Shown here piece after piece: positions 16,948 to 26,207 of a DNA stretch of 64,000 nt. The position numbers and the translations under genes are program-made. This DNA is from Betaproteobacteria bacterium HGW-Betaproteobacteria-3 (GTDB lineage: Bacteria; Pseudomonadota; Gammaproteobacteria; Burkholderiales; Burkholderiaceae_C). The stretch is from positions 1 through 64,000 of the forward strand of contig PHCI01000007.1 in NCBI GenBank assembly GCA_002842205.1. Direction: 5' to 3'. The first letter of the stretch is position 1, and each line of letters starts with the position of its first letter. The notes under the pieces were generated by a model. That model did no database searches and was not told the DNA's origin. It saw nothing but the letters and a program-made list of their open reading frames with translations.

Positions 16948-16999
16948 CGCCTCCCACAAACAGGGGAGGCGGTCAAACAACACACCCCATATTCATGGG
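16948..16999. promoter_or_regulatory. Inverted repeats between the divergent regulator and lipoprotein genes
   Basis: The 231-bp intergenic region holds a perfect 8-bp inverted repeat CGCCTCCC...GGGAGGCG (16948-16971, 8-nt spacer) and a shorter one CCCAT-ATTC-ATGGG (16986-16999). Neither is followed by a T run, so a regulator-binding or mRNA-leader role is more likely than termination. The assignment is an inference. Confidence 0.4.
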
Positions 17000-17091
17000 A
17001 TGCATCTGGATACATTTCGCCGCCCAATCGCCGTTGGACGGTGCGGAATCCATCCGCAGCCCGGCAATTTCATTCTTCAGGAGGAATGCAC

Positions 17092-20070
17092 GTGATCATT
17101 CAATTTGAAAAACTTTCCCTGGCCCTGGCCTGCGCCGGTGCCTTGGCCATCGCCGGATGTGGTGGAGGCGGTGGCGGCAGCGGAGGCCTCCCCGGCGGAA
17201 CGGGCGGCACACCCGTGCCAACGGCAGCCGTGTCCGGCGTGGTCGCTGACGGGTTGATCTCGGGCGCCACCGTCTGTTATGACCTGAACGACAACGGGCG
17301 CTGCGACGACGACGAGCCCAAGTCAACCGAAACAGGGGTCGATGGGGGCTACACGCTTTCGGTCCCCGCCGCCGAGGCCGGCAAACACGCCGTGATCGCG
17401 GTCGTGCCCGCCACGGCCATCGACCAGGACAACCCCGGCACCCCGGTCGGCGTTGCGTTCACCCTGAAAGCCCCCGCCCAAGCCGACGCCTCCTTGCCCG
17501 TATTCGTCAGCCCCCTGACCGACGCCGTGGTTCAGCTGATGGCCGCTGCGGGCACCAACGACCCCGCTGCGGCCATTGAGCAACTCACGCTGGCGCTGGG
17601 GTTGACCTTGTCCCCGTTGGACAACTTTATTGAAATGCGCAGCACCGGCACGGCCGAAGAGCAGGCGGCGGCCCAACTGGCGGCCACCTATGCGCAGGTC
17701 CTCACGGAGCTGAAGAAGAACATCGGGGAAGTGGCCGCGGGCGCGGGCGTTCCGACCGACCAGACCGAAGCCCTGATTTCCGTGACGGTGTTCAACACCA
17801 TCGGCACCCTGGCCGCCAGCGTGGCCGCCAATACCGGCACCAGCGCCGACCTCGCGCAAACGCTGGTGGCGGCCCAGGGCATTGACGCCACCACCGTCGC
17901 CACGCAGGCTGAGGTGGCCACGGTGTTGACGCAGTCCACGCCCGACACCACCACGGCCACTGCCACGCCCACGCCGTTTGTCACCGTGCGCGACCTGCGC
18001 TACACCGACGCCAGCAACTGGTCGTACCGCCTGTTCACGGGCGACGATGTGGCCGACAGCACGGGCGCCAAATTTTCCAACGAAATCCGCGAACGCATGG
18101 CGGGCGGGGCCCGCATCGTGTTCAATCGCGATGTGTCGTATTTCGACGAGGCCGTCGGCAAATGGTATGAATGCCCGTCCGACGGCTACCAGGTCACCAA
18201 GTCCATCACCACCAACGGCGTGACCGAATCGCTGTTCTGCCGCACCTTTGCCGACACCGGCCGCCGCACCAATGAAGACGTGTCCGGGAAAACCGTGCGC
18301 AGTGTGCTGGAGCGTGTTCGCGGCTCGGGCATTGGCAATTACGCCACATGGGGGGCCGACCCCGCCATCGTCCCGGCAGACGCCACCTTCCCGGCTGGCT
18401 CGGTGCTGCGTCTGCAAATCAATACGCAGAGCAAAACCCCGGATTCGCATTCCCTGTCGAGCAAGATCCGGGTGCTGCCGGATGGCCGCGGGCCAACGGA
18501 CTCATTGATCTTCAATCTCTGGCCCTTTGCCGCCACCCTGGAAAAAATGATCAGCCGCAACTACGGTTCTTTTACAACCGTGTTGGACAACGACGTGACC
18601 GGCAACATCTCCCTCAACATCGCCACCATTGACGACGCGTCCGTCACCGACCCCACCCTGCAGAAAAAGGGTTTCTACCGTGTCGCTTTTCAAAGTACCG
18701 GCCCTGCGGCGGGCATTGCGCGTTATTTCCTTTGCCGACGAAATGATTCGGCGGTCGCCCCGTTTAACACCAACACCCGCACCTGTGAACGCGTCAACGA
18801 CGGCGGCTACACCATCGAAACCCGGGCCGACGCGCGCGTCATGCGCCTGTCCGGCATTCCGCCCATCGTGACGGCCTTCACGGGCGCGTCCCAGTTGTAT
18901 GTCGAACGCGGCGGCGCAGTGTTCAGCGGGTCGAAGGCCCTGCTTCAGACCAGCACGACCTTCCGCCTGAACAAGGCCGCCTGGGACACCTTGCGGCCCC
19001 TGCTGCCCGGCGTGACGGCCCACGTGGACCCCACCGCACCCGTGTCCGCCGACGCCAGAAAGCGTTTGCGCGACTTCCGCGACCTGGGCGCTGGCGCTTT
19101 CTCGTACCGGCTCAACAACAACAGCGGCACCACGGGCGGCACACTGGACGAAATCCGGGTGCGCAAGGACGGGTTAGGCGGTGCCCAGCCGTTCGCTCGC
19201 AACACCCTGTACTGGAACCCGGGGACCGGTGCCTGGGTGGACGCCGAAACGCTGTGCCCCAGCAACGGCGTCGCGTTCGGCACCTGGACCAGCAACCCGC
19301 GCGAAAGCGTGACCTGCGGTCTGGACCGGTTCGGCTCGACCAGCTTTGACGTCAGCATTGCAGGACGCACGCTGCTGTCGGTGATCGACGAGGCCCGCCT
19401 GTATTCGAGCCGCGACAACAACGGGCAGGTCGCCAGCAACTGGGGCCCCACGTTGGCAGCGGGGGCGACCGATGTCTTCCCCGCAGGCTCGGAATTGCGC
19501 TACCAGGTGGCGGGGCCGCTGACCGCGGTGGACACGATTGCAAGCACCGTCACGATCAGCTTTGGCGGGACCCCACTGACGGACCTCGGCGGCCTGTCGA
19601 ATTTCAACGGCGGGTTTGCGGGAACCACGGGCGCCCCCGGCAACACCTTGAACCTGTTCACCTATTCGGCGCTCGAAGAACCGGCACCCGGTACAACCGG
19701 CCAAAAGCGCGTCCGGGCCTCCTTTGAAGCCACGGGGCCCAGCTCAGGCAATGCAAACTTCTTTGTTTGCGACGTGAGCGACACCGCTCCGAACCCGGTC
19801 ATCAATTGTGTCGCGTCGTCCAGCACCACTTATGCGATCACCCAGCAGGGCGGCAAGAATATGCTGCGCTTTGCCTCGCAAGCGCCAGAGGTGGCGCAAA
19901 TCGGTGGCTTCGAGCGCACCTATGTCGAACACGCCGGCACCGTGATGCAGGGCAGCCGCTCCATCCCGGGCACGAAGAATTACAGCCTGCGTCTCAACGA
20001 GGCGGCCTACACGGCCATCTTCAGTGCAATTAACGAGACCCCGCCGGCCGTGACCCTCACGGCGCCTTGA
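17092..20070 (+). CDS. Large lipoprotein with two related halves, unknown function
   Basis: A 992-aa protein with a lipoprotein signal ending in the lipobox LAIAGC (Cys23) followed by a glycine-rich tether. Residues about 45-300 form an N-terminal domain starting VSGVVADGLISGATVCYDLN, a carboxypeptidase-regulatory-like start. Two similar units of about 320 residues follow: each opens with a RDL...SYRL element, contains a TLLSVIDEARLYSS / VRSVLERVRGSG helix, then FPAGSELRYQ / FPAGSVLRLQ, and closes with STGPAAG / ATGPSSG, a YVE-rich strand and a C-terminal LNEAAY / LNKAAW motif. GTG 17092 is preferred because AGGAGG ends 7 nt before it; ATG 17086 is only 1 nt from that site. No enzymatic motif is seen. 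Two hairpin terminators follow. Confidence 0.82.
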   Translation: MIIQFEKLSLALACAGALAIAGCGGGGGGSGGLPGGTGGTPVPTAAVSGVVADGLISGATVCYDLNDNGRCDDDEPKSTETGVDGGYTLSVPAAEAGKHAVIAVVPATAIDQDNPGTPVGVAFTLKAPAQADASLPVFVSPLTDAVVQLMAAAGTNDPAAAIEQLTLALGLTLSPLDNFIEMRSTGTAEEQAAAQLAATYAQVLTELKKNIGEVAAGAGVPTDQTEALISVTVFNTIGTLAASVAANTGTSADLAQTLVAAQGIDATTVATQAEVATVLTQSTPDTTTATATPTPFVTVRDLRYTDASNWSYRLFTGDDVADSTGAKFSNEIRERMAGGARIVFNRDVSYFDEAVGKWYECPSDGYQVTKSITTNGVTESLFCRTFADTGRRTNEDVSGKTVRSVLERVRGSGIGNYATWGADPAIVPADATFPAGSVLRLQINTQSKTPDSHSLSSKIRVLPDGRGPTDSLIFNLWPFAATLEKMISRNYGSFTTVLDNDVTGNISLNIATIDDASVTDPTLQKKGFYRVAFQSTGPAAGIARYFLCRRNDSAVAPFNTNTRTCERVNDGGYTIETRADARVMRLSGIPPIVTAFTGASQLYVERGGAVFSGSKALLQTSTTFRLNKAAWDTLRPLLPGVTAHVDPTAPVSADARKRLRDFRDLGAGAFSYRLNNNSGTTGGTLDEIRVRKDGLGGAQPFARNTLYWNPGTGAWVDAETLCPSNGVAFGTWTSNPRESVTCGLDRFGSTSFDVSIAGRTLLSVIDEARLYSSRDNNGQVASNWGPTLAAGATDVFPAGSELRYQVAGPLTAVDTIASTVTISFGGTPLTDLGGLSNFNGGFAGTTGAPGNTLNLFTYSALEEPAPGTTGQKRVRASFEATGPSSGNANFFVCDVSDTAPNPVINCVASSSTTYAITQQGGKNMLRFASQAPEVAQIGGFERTYVEHAGTVMQGSRSIPGTKNYSLRLNEAAYTAIFSAINETPPAVTLTAP

Positions 20071-20090
20071 CCCCCGCGATCCAACACGCA

Positions 20091-20146
20091 AGGGCCCGCT
20101 TCGGCGGGCCTGATCCTCAAAGGCCCGCTTCGGCGGGCCTTTTCCG
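20091..20146 (+). terminator. Two tandem near-identical terminator hairpins
   Basis: The hairpin GGGCCCGCTTCGGCGGGCC appears twice, near 20092-20111 and 20121-20140, each with a TTCG tetraloop. The second is followed by TTTTCC and is the stronger terminator. They lie about 20 bp after the lipoprotein stop. Confidence 0.8.
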
Positions 20147-20231
20147 TTGGGCGCTCAAGGCCTCGCTTTGCGCCCCCTCTTGCCGCTGGCGCCAGGCCGC
20201 GTGCGCCCGCCGCCGCCCTATCATTGCCGCC

Positions 20232-20816
20232 ATGCCCACCACCCACCTGCTCTACCTGCACGGTTTTCGCTCGTCGCCGCGGTCCACCAAGGCGCAGCAG
20301 TTTGCGGCGCGCGTGGCGGCGCAGCATCCGGGCGTCACCTGGTGGTGCCCGCAGTTGCCGCCCTCGCCCCGCGAGGCGGTGGCGCTGCTCATGCGCGGCA
20401 TTGCCGACTGGCCTCGCGACGCGATGGCGGTGGTGGGGTCGTCGTTGGGCGGGTTTTATGCCACGGTGGTGGCCGCGCAGGCCGGCTGCCGGGCCGTGGT
20501 GCTGAACCCTGCGGTACACCCGGCGCGCGATCTGGCGCCCTGGGTGGGCGAGCACAGCGCCTGGCACGACCCGGCCGAGCGCTTTGTCTTTCGGCCCGAA
20601 TACGTGGACGAACTGCGCGCGCTGGAAGCGGCCGCCCCGGCGGTTCCGCAACACACCTTTGCCGTTATTGCCAAGGGCGACGAACTGCTGGACTGGCGCG
20701 AGATGACCGCCCGCTACCCGGGCGCGCGCCTGCGGCTGCTGGAGGGCAGCGACCACGCCCTGAGCGACTTTGACCAGCACATCGACGCGGTGTTCGCCTT
20801 CCTCGATCTGGCCTGA
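20232..20816 (+). CDS. YqiA/UPF0227-like esterase (alpha/beta hydrolase)
   Basis: A 194-aa hydrolase of the YqiA/YcfP type. It begins MPTTHLLYLHGFRSSPRSTK, has the nucleophile elbow VVGSSLGGFYAT (Ser near residue 70), an acid in the region AKGDELLDWREM, and a catalytic His in GSDHALSDF. E. coli YqiA is an esterase on short acyl and palmitoyl-CoA substrates; the substrate here is unknown. It is followed after 71 bp by the RNase II-type gene on the same strand. Confidence 0.85.
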   Translation: MPTTHLLYLHGFRSSPRSTKAQQFAARVAAQHPGVTWWCPQLPPSPREAVALLMRGIADWPRDAMAVVGSSLGGFYATVVAAQAGCRAVVLNPAVHPARDLAPWVGEHSAWHDPAERFVFRPEYVDELRALEAAAPAVPQHTFAVIAKGDELLDWREMTARYPGARLRLLEGSDHALSDFDQHIDAVFAFLDLA

Positions 20817-20887
20817 CGAGGGCGAGCGCCGGTGCCGTTTGCCCGTACCGGGGCGCGGCCCGGGGGGCGCATGGGACAATCGCGCCC

Positions 20888-22999
20888 ATGTTTGCATTGT
20901 TTGAAGAAGCCGGCAAGTTCATGGCCGGGCGTGTGCTGTCCGAGGCCGAGGCCTCGTTGCAGGTGGAGCTGGATTCGGGCAAGCGGGTCAAGGTCAAGGC
21001 GGCCAACCTGCTGTTGAAGTTCGACCAACCCGGCCCGGCCGAATTGATCGCCCAGGCCCAGGCGCTGAGCGAGACCATCGAGCTGGAACTGGCCTGGGAG
21101 TTCGCCCCCGAAGACGAGTTCGGCTTTGCCGACCTGGCGCGCGACTACTTCAACGACAAGGCCTCGGTCGAGCAGCAGGCGGCCGCCCTGTTCCGGCTGT
21201 ACGAGGCGCCGCACTACTTTCGCCGGGCCGGCAAGGGGCGGTTTCGCAAGGCGTCGGCCGAGGTGTTGCAGCAGGCGCTGGCCGCGATCGAAAAGAAAAA
21301 GCAGGTGCAGGCGCAGATCACCGCCTGGGCCGCCGAGCTGGCCGCCGGCCAGTGCCCCGCGCCGATTCGCGAGCAGCTCTACCGCATCCTGTTCAAGCCC
21401 GACAAGAACGCGCCCGAATACAAGGCCGTGGTGGAGGCTTCGCGCAGCACGCACACCGCACCGCTTGATCTGCTCAAGCGCGCCGGCGCCATCGACTCGC
21501 CCTACCAGTTCCACTGGAAGCGCTTCCTGTTCGAAAACTTCCCCAAAGGCACGGGCTTTCCCGCGCTGGAGGCGCCGCAGATCCCCGACGATCTGCCGCT
21601 GGCCGACGTGCAGGCCTATTCGATCGACGACTCGCAGACCACCGAGATCGACGACGCGCTGTCGCTGCAGGGTCTGGGCAGCGGCACCGTGGTGCTGGGC
21701 GTGCACATCGCCGCGCCGGGCCTGGCGCTGCAACCGGGCAGCGCGGTCGATCAGGTGGGCCGGGCGCGGATGTCCACGGTGTACATGCCGGGCTACAAGC
21801 TCACCATGCTGCCCGACGACGTGGTGCAGGCCTACACGCTGGCCGAAGGCCGCGCCTGCCCGGCGGTGTCGCTCTATGTCACGCTCGACGAAGCCACGCT
21901 GGAGATCCGCGCCACCCAAACCCGCATCGAGCGCGTGCCGATTGCCGCCAACCTGCGCCACGACCAGCTCGACAGCGTGGTCACCCCCGAATGGCTCGAA
22001 AACCCCGATTTTGAGCATGAAAATGGCGCTGAGCCCCCGTCAATTGGACGAAGTTCGCTCTCATTTTTATACCGACTGGCCCGCCACCTGAAAACCCAGC
22101 GCGAGGTGGTGCGCGGCAAGCCAGAGACCTTCAACCGCCCTGACTACAACTTCCGGCTGCGCCCGGCCGCCCCCAACGGCGAAGCCAATGGCAGCAGCGC
22201 CCACGAACCCGTGGGCCAGGAACAGGTGGACATCAGCGTGCGCCAGCGCGGCGCGCCGCTCGACCTGATCGTGGCCGAGGCCATGATCCTGGCCAACAGC
22301 ACCTGGGGCCAGTGGCTGGCCGAGCACGGCCTGCCCGGCATCTACCGCAGCCAGGCCAGCCTGGCGCCGGGCGTGAAGGTGCGCATGGGCACCAAGGCCC
22401 TGCCGCACGCCGGCATTGGCGTCAAGAGCTACGCGTGGAGCACCTCGCCGCTGCGCCGCTACACCGATCTGGTGAACCAGTGGCAGATCATTGCCTGCGC
22501 GCGCCACGGCAAGACCGCCGCGCTGGTGGCACCGTTCAAGCCCAAGGACGCCGAACTGTTTTCGATCATCTCGGGCTTTGACGCGGCCTACAGCGCCTAC
22601 AACAGCTTCCAGGCGGGCATGGAACGCTTCTGGACCCTGAAATACGTGCAGCAGCAGGGCCTGACCGAGCTGGAGGCCACCATCGTCAACACCTACAACG
22701 GGGTGGTGATGGTGCGTGCCGACCGCCTGCCGCTGGTGTTGCCGGTGCTGGGCGCGCAAGACCTGCCACGCGGCGCGCACGTGCGGGTGCGCCTGGGCGA
22801 GATCGACGAGATCACGCTCGACGTGCACGGCACCGTGACCGAGCGGCTCGACACCCCCGCCGACGCCGCGGCGCCGGACGCTGCCGACGAAACCGGCGAC
22901 GACGACGAACCCGTGGCCGGCCCGATTGCGATTGCCGTGGACCTGTCCGAATCCGACGACACAACGTCTGGCAAAGCCATTGAGAAAACACCGGCTTAG
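20888..22999 (+). CDS. RNase II-family exoribonuclease (RNB domain)
   Basis: A 703-aa RNA-degrading enzyme. The RNB catalytic domain begins near residue 235 with DDSQTTEIDDALSLQ, carrying the catalytic Asp residues, followed by VHIAAPGLAL and MSTVYMPGYKLTMLPD. The C-terminal RNB motif SYAWSTSPLRRYTDLVNQWQ is present near residue 515. An acidic tail follows (about residues 655-700). The N-terminal region lacks clear cold-shock domains, as in the betaproteobacterial RNB proteins that differ from RNase R. Residues 373-396 (EHENGAEPPSIGRSSLSFLY) come from a family A repeat in frame. Confidence 0.92.
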   Translation: MFALFEEAGKFMAGRVLSEAEASLQVELDSGKRVKVKAANLLLKFDQPGPAELIAQAQALSETIELELAWEFAPEDEFGFADLARDYFNDKASVEQQAAALFRLYEAPHYFRRAGKGRFRKASAEVLQQALAAIEKKKQVQAQITAWAAELAAGQCPAPIREQLYRILFKPDKNAPEYKAVVEASRSTHTAPLDLLKRAGAIDSPYQFHWKRFLFENFPKGTGFPALEAPQIPDDLPLADVQAYSIDDSQTTEIDDALSLQGLGSGTVVLGVHIAAPGLALQPGSAVDQVGRARMSTVYMPGYKLTMLPDDVVQAYTLAEGRACPAVSLYVTLDEATLEIRATQTRIERVPIAANLRHDQLDSVVTPEWLENPDFEHENGAEPPSIGRSSLSFLYRLARHLKTQREVVRGKPETFNRPDYNFRLRPAAPNGEANGSSAHEPVGQEQVDISVRQRGAPLDLIVAEAMILANSTWGQWLAEHGLPGIYRSQASLAPGVKVRMGTKALPHAGIGVKSYAWSTSPLRRYTDLVNQWQIIACARHGKTAALVAPFKPKDAELFSIISGFDAAYSAYNSFQAGMERFWTLKYVQQQGLTELEATIVNTYNGVVMVRADRLPLVLPVLGAQDLPRGAHVRVRLGEIDEITLDVHGTVTERLDTPADAAAPDAADETGDDDEPVAGPIAIAVDLSESDDTTSGKAIEKTPA
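22005..22075 (-). repeat. Dispersed repeat family A, copy 4 (inside RNB-domain CDS)
   Basis: In the minus orientation: TATAAAAATGAGAGCGAACT, then CCAATTGACGGGGGCTCAGC and CATTTTCATGCTCAAAATC. The RNase gene reads the opposite strand in frame EPPSI through the whole element with no stop. Confidence 0.78.
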
Positions 23000-23035
23000 G
23001 CGGGCCCGGCCCGATAAGCAGGGATAATTCCCGCC

Positions 23036-23890
23036 GTGAACCTGCGGTCTTTCAGCACCCTGCAACTGGCGCTTGGCGCCTCGGTGGCCGTGCACGCCGT
23101 GCTGCTGACCGTCCGCTTCGTCGATCCCGAAGGCTTCAACCGCGTGTTTCAGGACACGCCGCTGGAGGTCATCCTCGTCAACGCCAAATCCACCGAGCGC
23201 CCCGACAAGGCCAAAGCCATCGCGCAGGCGTCGCTGGCCGGGGGCGGCGACGCCGCGAAGGGCCGCGCCACCTCGCCCCTGCCGCCGTCGGCATTGACCG
23301 AAGCCGGCGAGGCCGCCGAAGACGCCCAGCGCCGGGTGGAAGCCCTGCAGGAGCAGCAAACGCTCATGCTGGCCCAGATCAAGAAGATGCTGGCCGCGCT
23401 GCCCCCACCCGAGCCCAAGGATTCCAGCCACGCCGCCGCCAACGAGGCACGCGAGCAAAAGCGCCGCCAGTTGATGAAAATCCTGGCCGAGATCGAGCGC
23501 CGCATCAACGAAGAAAACGCGCGCCCCAAAAAGCGCTACATCAGCCCGGCCACGCGCGAAGAGGTGTATGCGGTGTATTACGACCAGCTGCGCCGCAAGA
23601 TCGAAGACCGCGGCACCACCCATTTCCCCGAAGTGGCCGGCAAAAAGCTCTATGGCGAGCTGACCATGATCGTCACCGTCAACCACGACGGCCGGGTCGT
23701 GGGCACCGAGGTGGTCGAAACGTCGGGCAATCTCACACTGGACCGGCGCGCCCAGGCCATTGCCACCAGCGCCGGCCCGTTCGAGCGCTTCAACGCCGCC
23801 ATGCGCCGCAAGGCCGACCAGATCGTGGTGGTCTCGCGCTTCAAGTTCACGCGTGACGAAACCCTGCAGACCAACCTCACCAGCCAGTAG
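23036..23890 (+). CDS. TonB-family energy transducer protein
   Basis: A 284-aa protein starting at GTG 23036 with MNLRSFSTLQLALGASVAVH; residues about 10-28 form the single membrane helix. A long Ala/Glu/Lys-rich periplasmic stretch of coiled-coil character (residues 75-155) leads to a C-terminal TonB domain (FPEVAGKKLYGELTMIVTV and VVETSGNLTLDRRAQAIA). Such proteins couple the proton gradient to outer-membrane receptors. No exbBD genes are adjacent, so the partners are unknown. It is upstream of aroE with 37 bp between. Confidence 0.85.
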   Translation: MNLRSFSTLQLALGASVAVHAVLLTVRFVDPEGFNRVFQDTPLEVILVNAKSTERPDKAKAIAQASLAGGGDAAKGRATSPLPPSALTEAGEAAEDAQRRVEALQEQQTLMLAQIKKMLAALPPPEPKDSSHAAANEAREQKRRQLMKILAEIERRINEENARPKKRYISPATREEVYAVYYDQLRRKIEDRGTTHFPEVAGKKLYGELTMIVTVNHDGRVVGTEVVETSGNLTLDRRAQAIATSAGPFERFNAAMRRKADQIVVVSRFKFTRDETLQTNLTSQ

Positions 23891-23927
23891 CCCGCGCCAC
23901 CGGCCCTTTCATTCCCGCACCCCTCCC

Positions 23928-24785
23928 ATGGACCTCTATTGCCTGCTGGGCCACCCCGTCGAGCACAGCAAATCGCCCTGGACTCACCAGCGCTTTGCCG
24001 GGATCACAGGGCAGCGCATGTTTTACGACAAGCGGCTGGTGCCGCTCGACGGTTTCGCCGCGGCCGTGGCCGCCTTTCGCGCCGAAGGCGGGCGGGGTTG
24101 CAACGTCACCGTGCCCTTCAAGGCCGAGGCGGCCGCGCTGGCGACCCATGCCAGCCCGCGGGTGGTGCTGGCGCAGGCCAGCAACACGCTGCGCTTTGCG
24201 GCCGATGGCGTGCACGCCGACAACACCGACGGCGTGGGCCTGATGCGCGACATCACGCACAACGCCGGCGTGCCGCTGGCAGGCCAGCGGGTGCTGCTGA
24301 TCGGCGCGGGCGGTGCCGGCGCGGGCGTGCTGGGGCCCCTGCTCGAAGCGCAACCCGCCGCCGTGGTGCTGGCCAACCGCACACCCGCGCGCGCGCACGC
24401 CGTGGCCGCGCGCCACGCCGCACTGGCCGCTGCGCAGGGCGTCGACCTGCAGGGCTGCGGCCTGGACGATCCGGCGGTGGTGGACGGCCGTTTCGACGTG
24501 GTGCTCAACGCCTCGTCCAGCAGCCTGCAGGGCGGTGGCGTGCCCGTGCCCGCGCAGGTATTGCGCCCCGGCGCCTTCGCCTGCGACCTGATGTACGGCC
24601 CGGCGGCCCAGCCATTTCTGGATTGGGCCCGCGCCCATGGCGCCGTGGCACGCGATGGCCTGGGCATGCTGGTGGAGCAGGCGGCCGAGTCCTTTCGCAT
24701 CTGGCGCGGCGTGCGCCCCGCCACCGACGCCGTGCTGGCCGAACTGCGCCAGCAACTCGCGCAACCCCACCTCCGGCGTCCATGA
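23928..24785 (+). CDS. aroE: Shikimate dehydrogenase
   Basis: A 285-aa NADP-dependent enzyme reducing 3-dehydroshikimate to shikimate. Seen: substrate-binding start YCLLGHPVEHSKSPWTHQ, catalytic Lys in NVTVPFKAEA, the ADNTDGVGLMRD motif, the cofactor loop LLIGAGGAGAGVLGPLL, and NRTPARA. The start at 23928 removes an upstream extension that overlaps the TonB gene. It overlaps mtgA by ATGA (4 bp), indicating coupling. Confidence 0.95.
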   Translation: MDLYCLLGHPVEHSKSPWTHQRFAGITGQRMFYDKRLVPLDGFAAAVAAFRAEGGRGCNVTVPFKAEAAALATHASPRVVLAQASNTLRFAADGVHADNTDGVGLMRDITHNAGVPLAGQRVLLIGAGGAGAGVLGPLLEAQPAAVVLANRTPARAHAVAARHAALAAAQGVDLQGCGLDDPAVVDGRFDVVLNASSSSLQGGGVPVPAQVLRPGAFACDLMYGPAAQPFLDWARAHGAVARDGLGMLVEQAAESFRIWRGVRPATDAVLAELRQQLAQPHLRRP

Positions 24786-25519
24786 AAGCCTTCTGGCGCT
24801 GGCTGGTTCTGGTGGCGGTGGCGGCGGTCGCGTTGCAGCTCTTTTTTGTGGCCCGCATTGCCTTGATGGTGGTGATCGATCCGCAGTCCACCAGTTTTGA
24901 GCGCTCCGAAGCCTGGCGCATCCGCACCGGCAAGGCCGACTTTCGCTGGCGCCAGCAGTGGATGCCGTACGCCCAGATTTCCGACCACCTCAAGCGCGCG
25001 GTGATCGCTTCGGAAGACGGCAGCTTCGTCAACCACGAGGGGGTCGATTGGGAAGCCCTGGAAAAAGCCTGGGAGAAGAACAGCAAGGCCGAAGCCCGCG
25101 CACAGAACCTGACGGCACGTGCCCCCGCGCGCGCCCCGACCCGCCCGCCCAAGGTGGTGGGCGGCTCCACCATCACCCAACAACTGGCAAAGAACCTGTT
25201 TCTTTCAGGTGAACGCACACTGCTGCGCAAAGGCCAGGAATTCGTGTTGACCCTGCTGCTGGAGGCCCTGCTGAGCAAGCAGCGCATCCTGGAGATCTAC
25301 CTCAACAGCGTGGAATGGGGCGAGGGCGTGTTTGGCGCCGAGGCCGCTGCGCAGCACTACTTCCGCAAACCCGCAGCGCGGCTTGGCAGCTATGAAGCCG
25401 CACGCCTGGCCGTGATGCTGCCGCGCCCCAAATACTTCGAGACGCGGCCGAGCTCGGGCTACCTCGCCAGCCGCGCCGCCACCATCCAGGCCCGCATGGC
25501 CGACGCCGAACTGCCCTGA
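24782..25519 (+). CDS. mtgA: Monofunctional biosynthetic peptidoglycan transglycosylase
   Basis: A 245-aa inner-membrane GT51 glycosyltransferase that polymerises lipid II. One N-terminal membrane helix (WLVLVAVAAVALQLFFVA) is followed by the GT51 motifs AVIASEDGSFVNHEGVDW (catalytic Glu), GGSTITQQLAKNLFLSGERT, KQRILEIYLNSVEWGEGVFG, and a final AARLAVMLPRP. An Ala/Arg/Pro insert (about residues 105-122) lies between the first two motifs. Coupled to aroE by an ATGA overlap. Confidence 0.95.
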   Translation: MKAFWRWLVLVAVAAVALQLFFVARIALMVVIDPQSTSFERSEAWRIRTGKADFRWRQQWMPYAQISDHLKRAVIASEDGSFVNHEGVDWEALEKAWEKNSKAEARAQNLTARAPARAPTRPPKVVGGSTITQQLAKNLFLSGERTLLRKGQEFVLTLLLEALLSKQRILEIYLNSVEWGEGVFGAEAAAQHYFRKPAARLGSYEAARLAVMLPRPKYFETRPSSGYLASRAATIQARMADAELP

Positions 25520-25580
25520 CGCCCGGAGGCAGCGCAGTACACGCAGTGGGCGAGCGTGGGGGCCAGTTACCATCCCCCCC

Positions 25581-26192
25581 ATGCTGGCCAAGTTGATGAG
25601 TCTGTTTCTGCTGGGGTTGATCCGCGTTCTCACGGGCGCGCAGGCGCGCTGGTACGGTTGCCCGCCCAAGGCCGAGCAGCGCATCTACTTTGCCAACCAC
25701 CAGAGTCACGCCGACCTGGTCATGATCTGGGCCGCGCTGCCGCTGGAGCTGCGCAGCATCACCCGCCCGATCGCGGCCAAAGACTACTGGACGCAAACGC
25801 CGTTCAAGCAGTGGATCACCACCGCCGTCTTCAACGCCGTGTACGTCGAGCGCGAGCGCAAGGGCGACGAAGACCCCCTGCAGCCGCTGGCCGACGCCCT
25901 GACCAGCGGCGACTCGCTGATCATCTTCCCCGAAGGCACGCGCGGCAATGCCGAGGAGCCGCAGCCGTTTCGCGCCGGCCTGTACAACCTGGCCCTGCGC
26001 TTCCCCGACGCGGTGCTGGTGCCCGCGTGGATCAACAACGTGCAACGCGTCATGCCCAAGGGCGAAGTGGTGCCGGTGCCGATCCTGTGCTCGGTGACCT
26101 TCGGCGCGCCGATGCAGGTCGAGCCGGGTGAGGAATGCCGCGCTTTCCTCGACCGCGCCCGCGACGCCGTGGTCGCACTTCGCGATGTCTGA
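25581..26192 (+). CDS. PlsC-like 1-acyl-sn-glycerol-3-phosphate acyltransferase
   Basis: A 203-aa acyltransferase of the PlsC/LPLAT group. The catalytic HX4D motif is NHQSHADLVM (about residue 37) and the glycerophosphate-binding motif is FPEGTRGNAEE. It lies 15 bp upstream of a CdsA-like gene on the same strand, so the pair probably acts on phosphatidate. It may be a paralog rather than the housekeeping PlsC, because the CdsA-like partner has a changed signature. Confidence 0.85.
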   Translation: MLAKLMSLFLLGLIRVLTGAQARWYGCPPKAEQRIYFANHQSHADLVMIWAALPLELRSITRPIAAKDYWTQTPFKQWITTAVFNAVYVERERKGDEDPLQPLADALTSGDSLIIFPEGTRGNAEEPQPFRAGLYNLALRFPDAVLVPAWINNVQRVMPKGEVVPVPILCSVTFGAPMQVEPGEECRAFLDRARDAVVALRDV

Positions 26193-26207
26193 ACCGGAGC
26201 GCCCTGC

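Noticed and set aside
16948-16971. Terminator between the response regulator and lipoprotein genes
   Set aside because: The hairpin has no T run on either strand and lies between divergent starts, so termination is unlikely.
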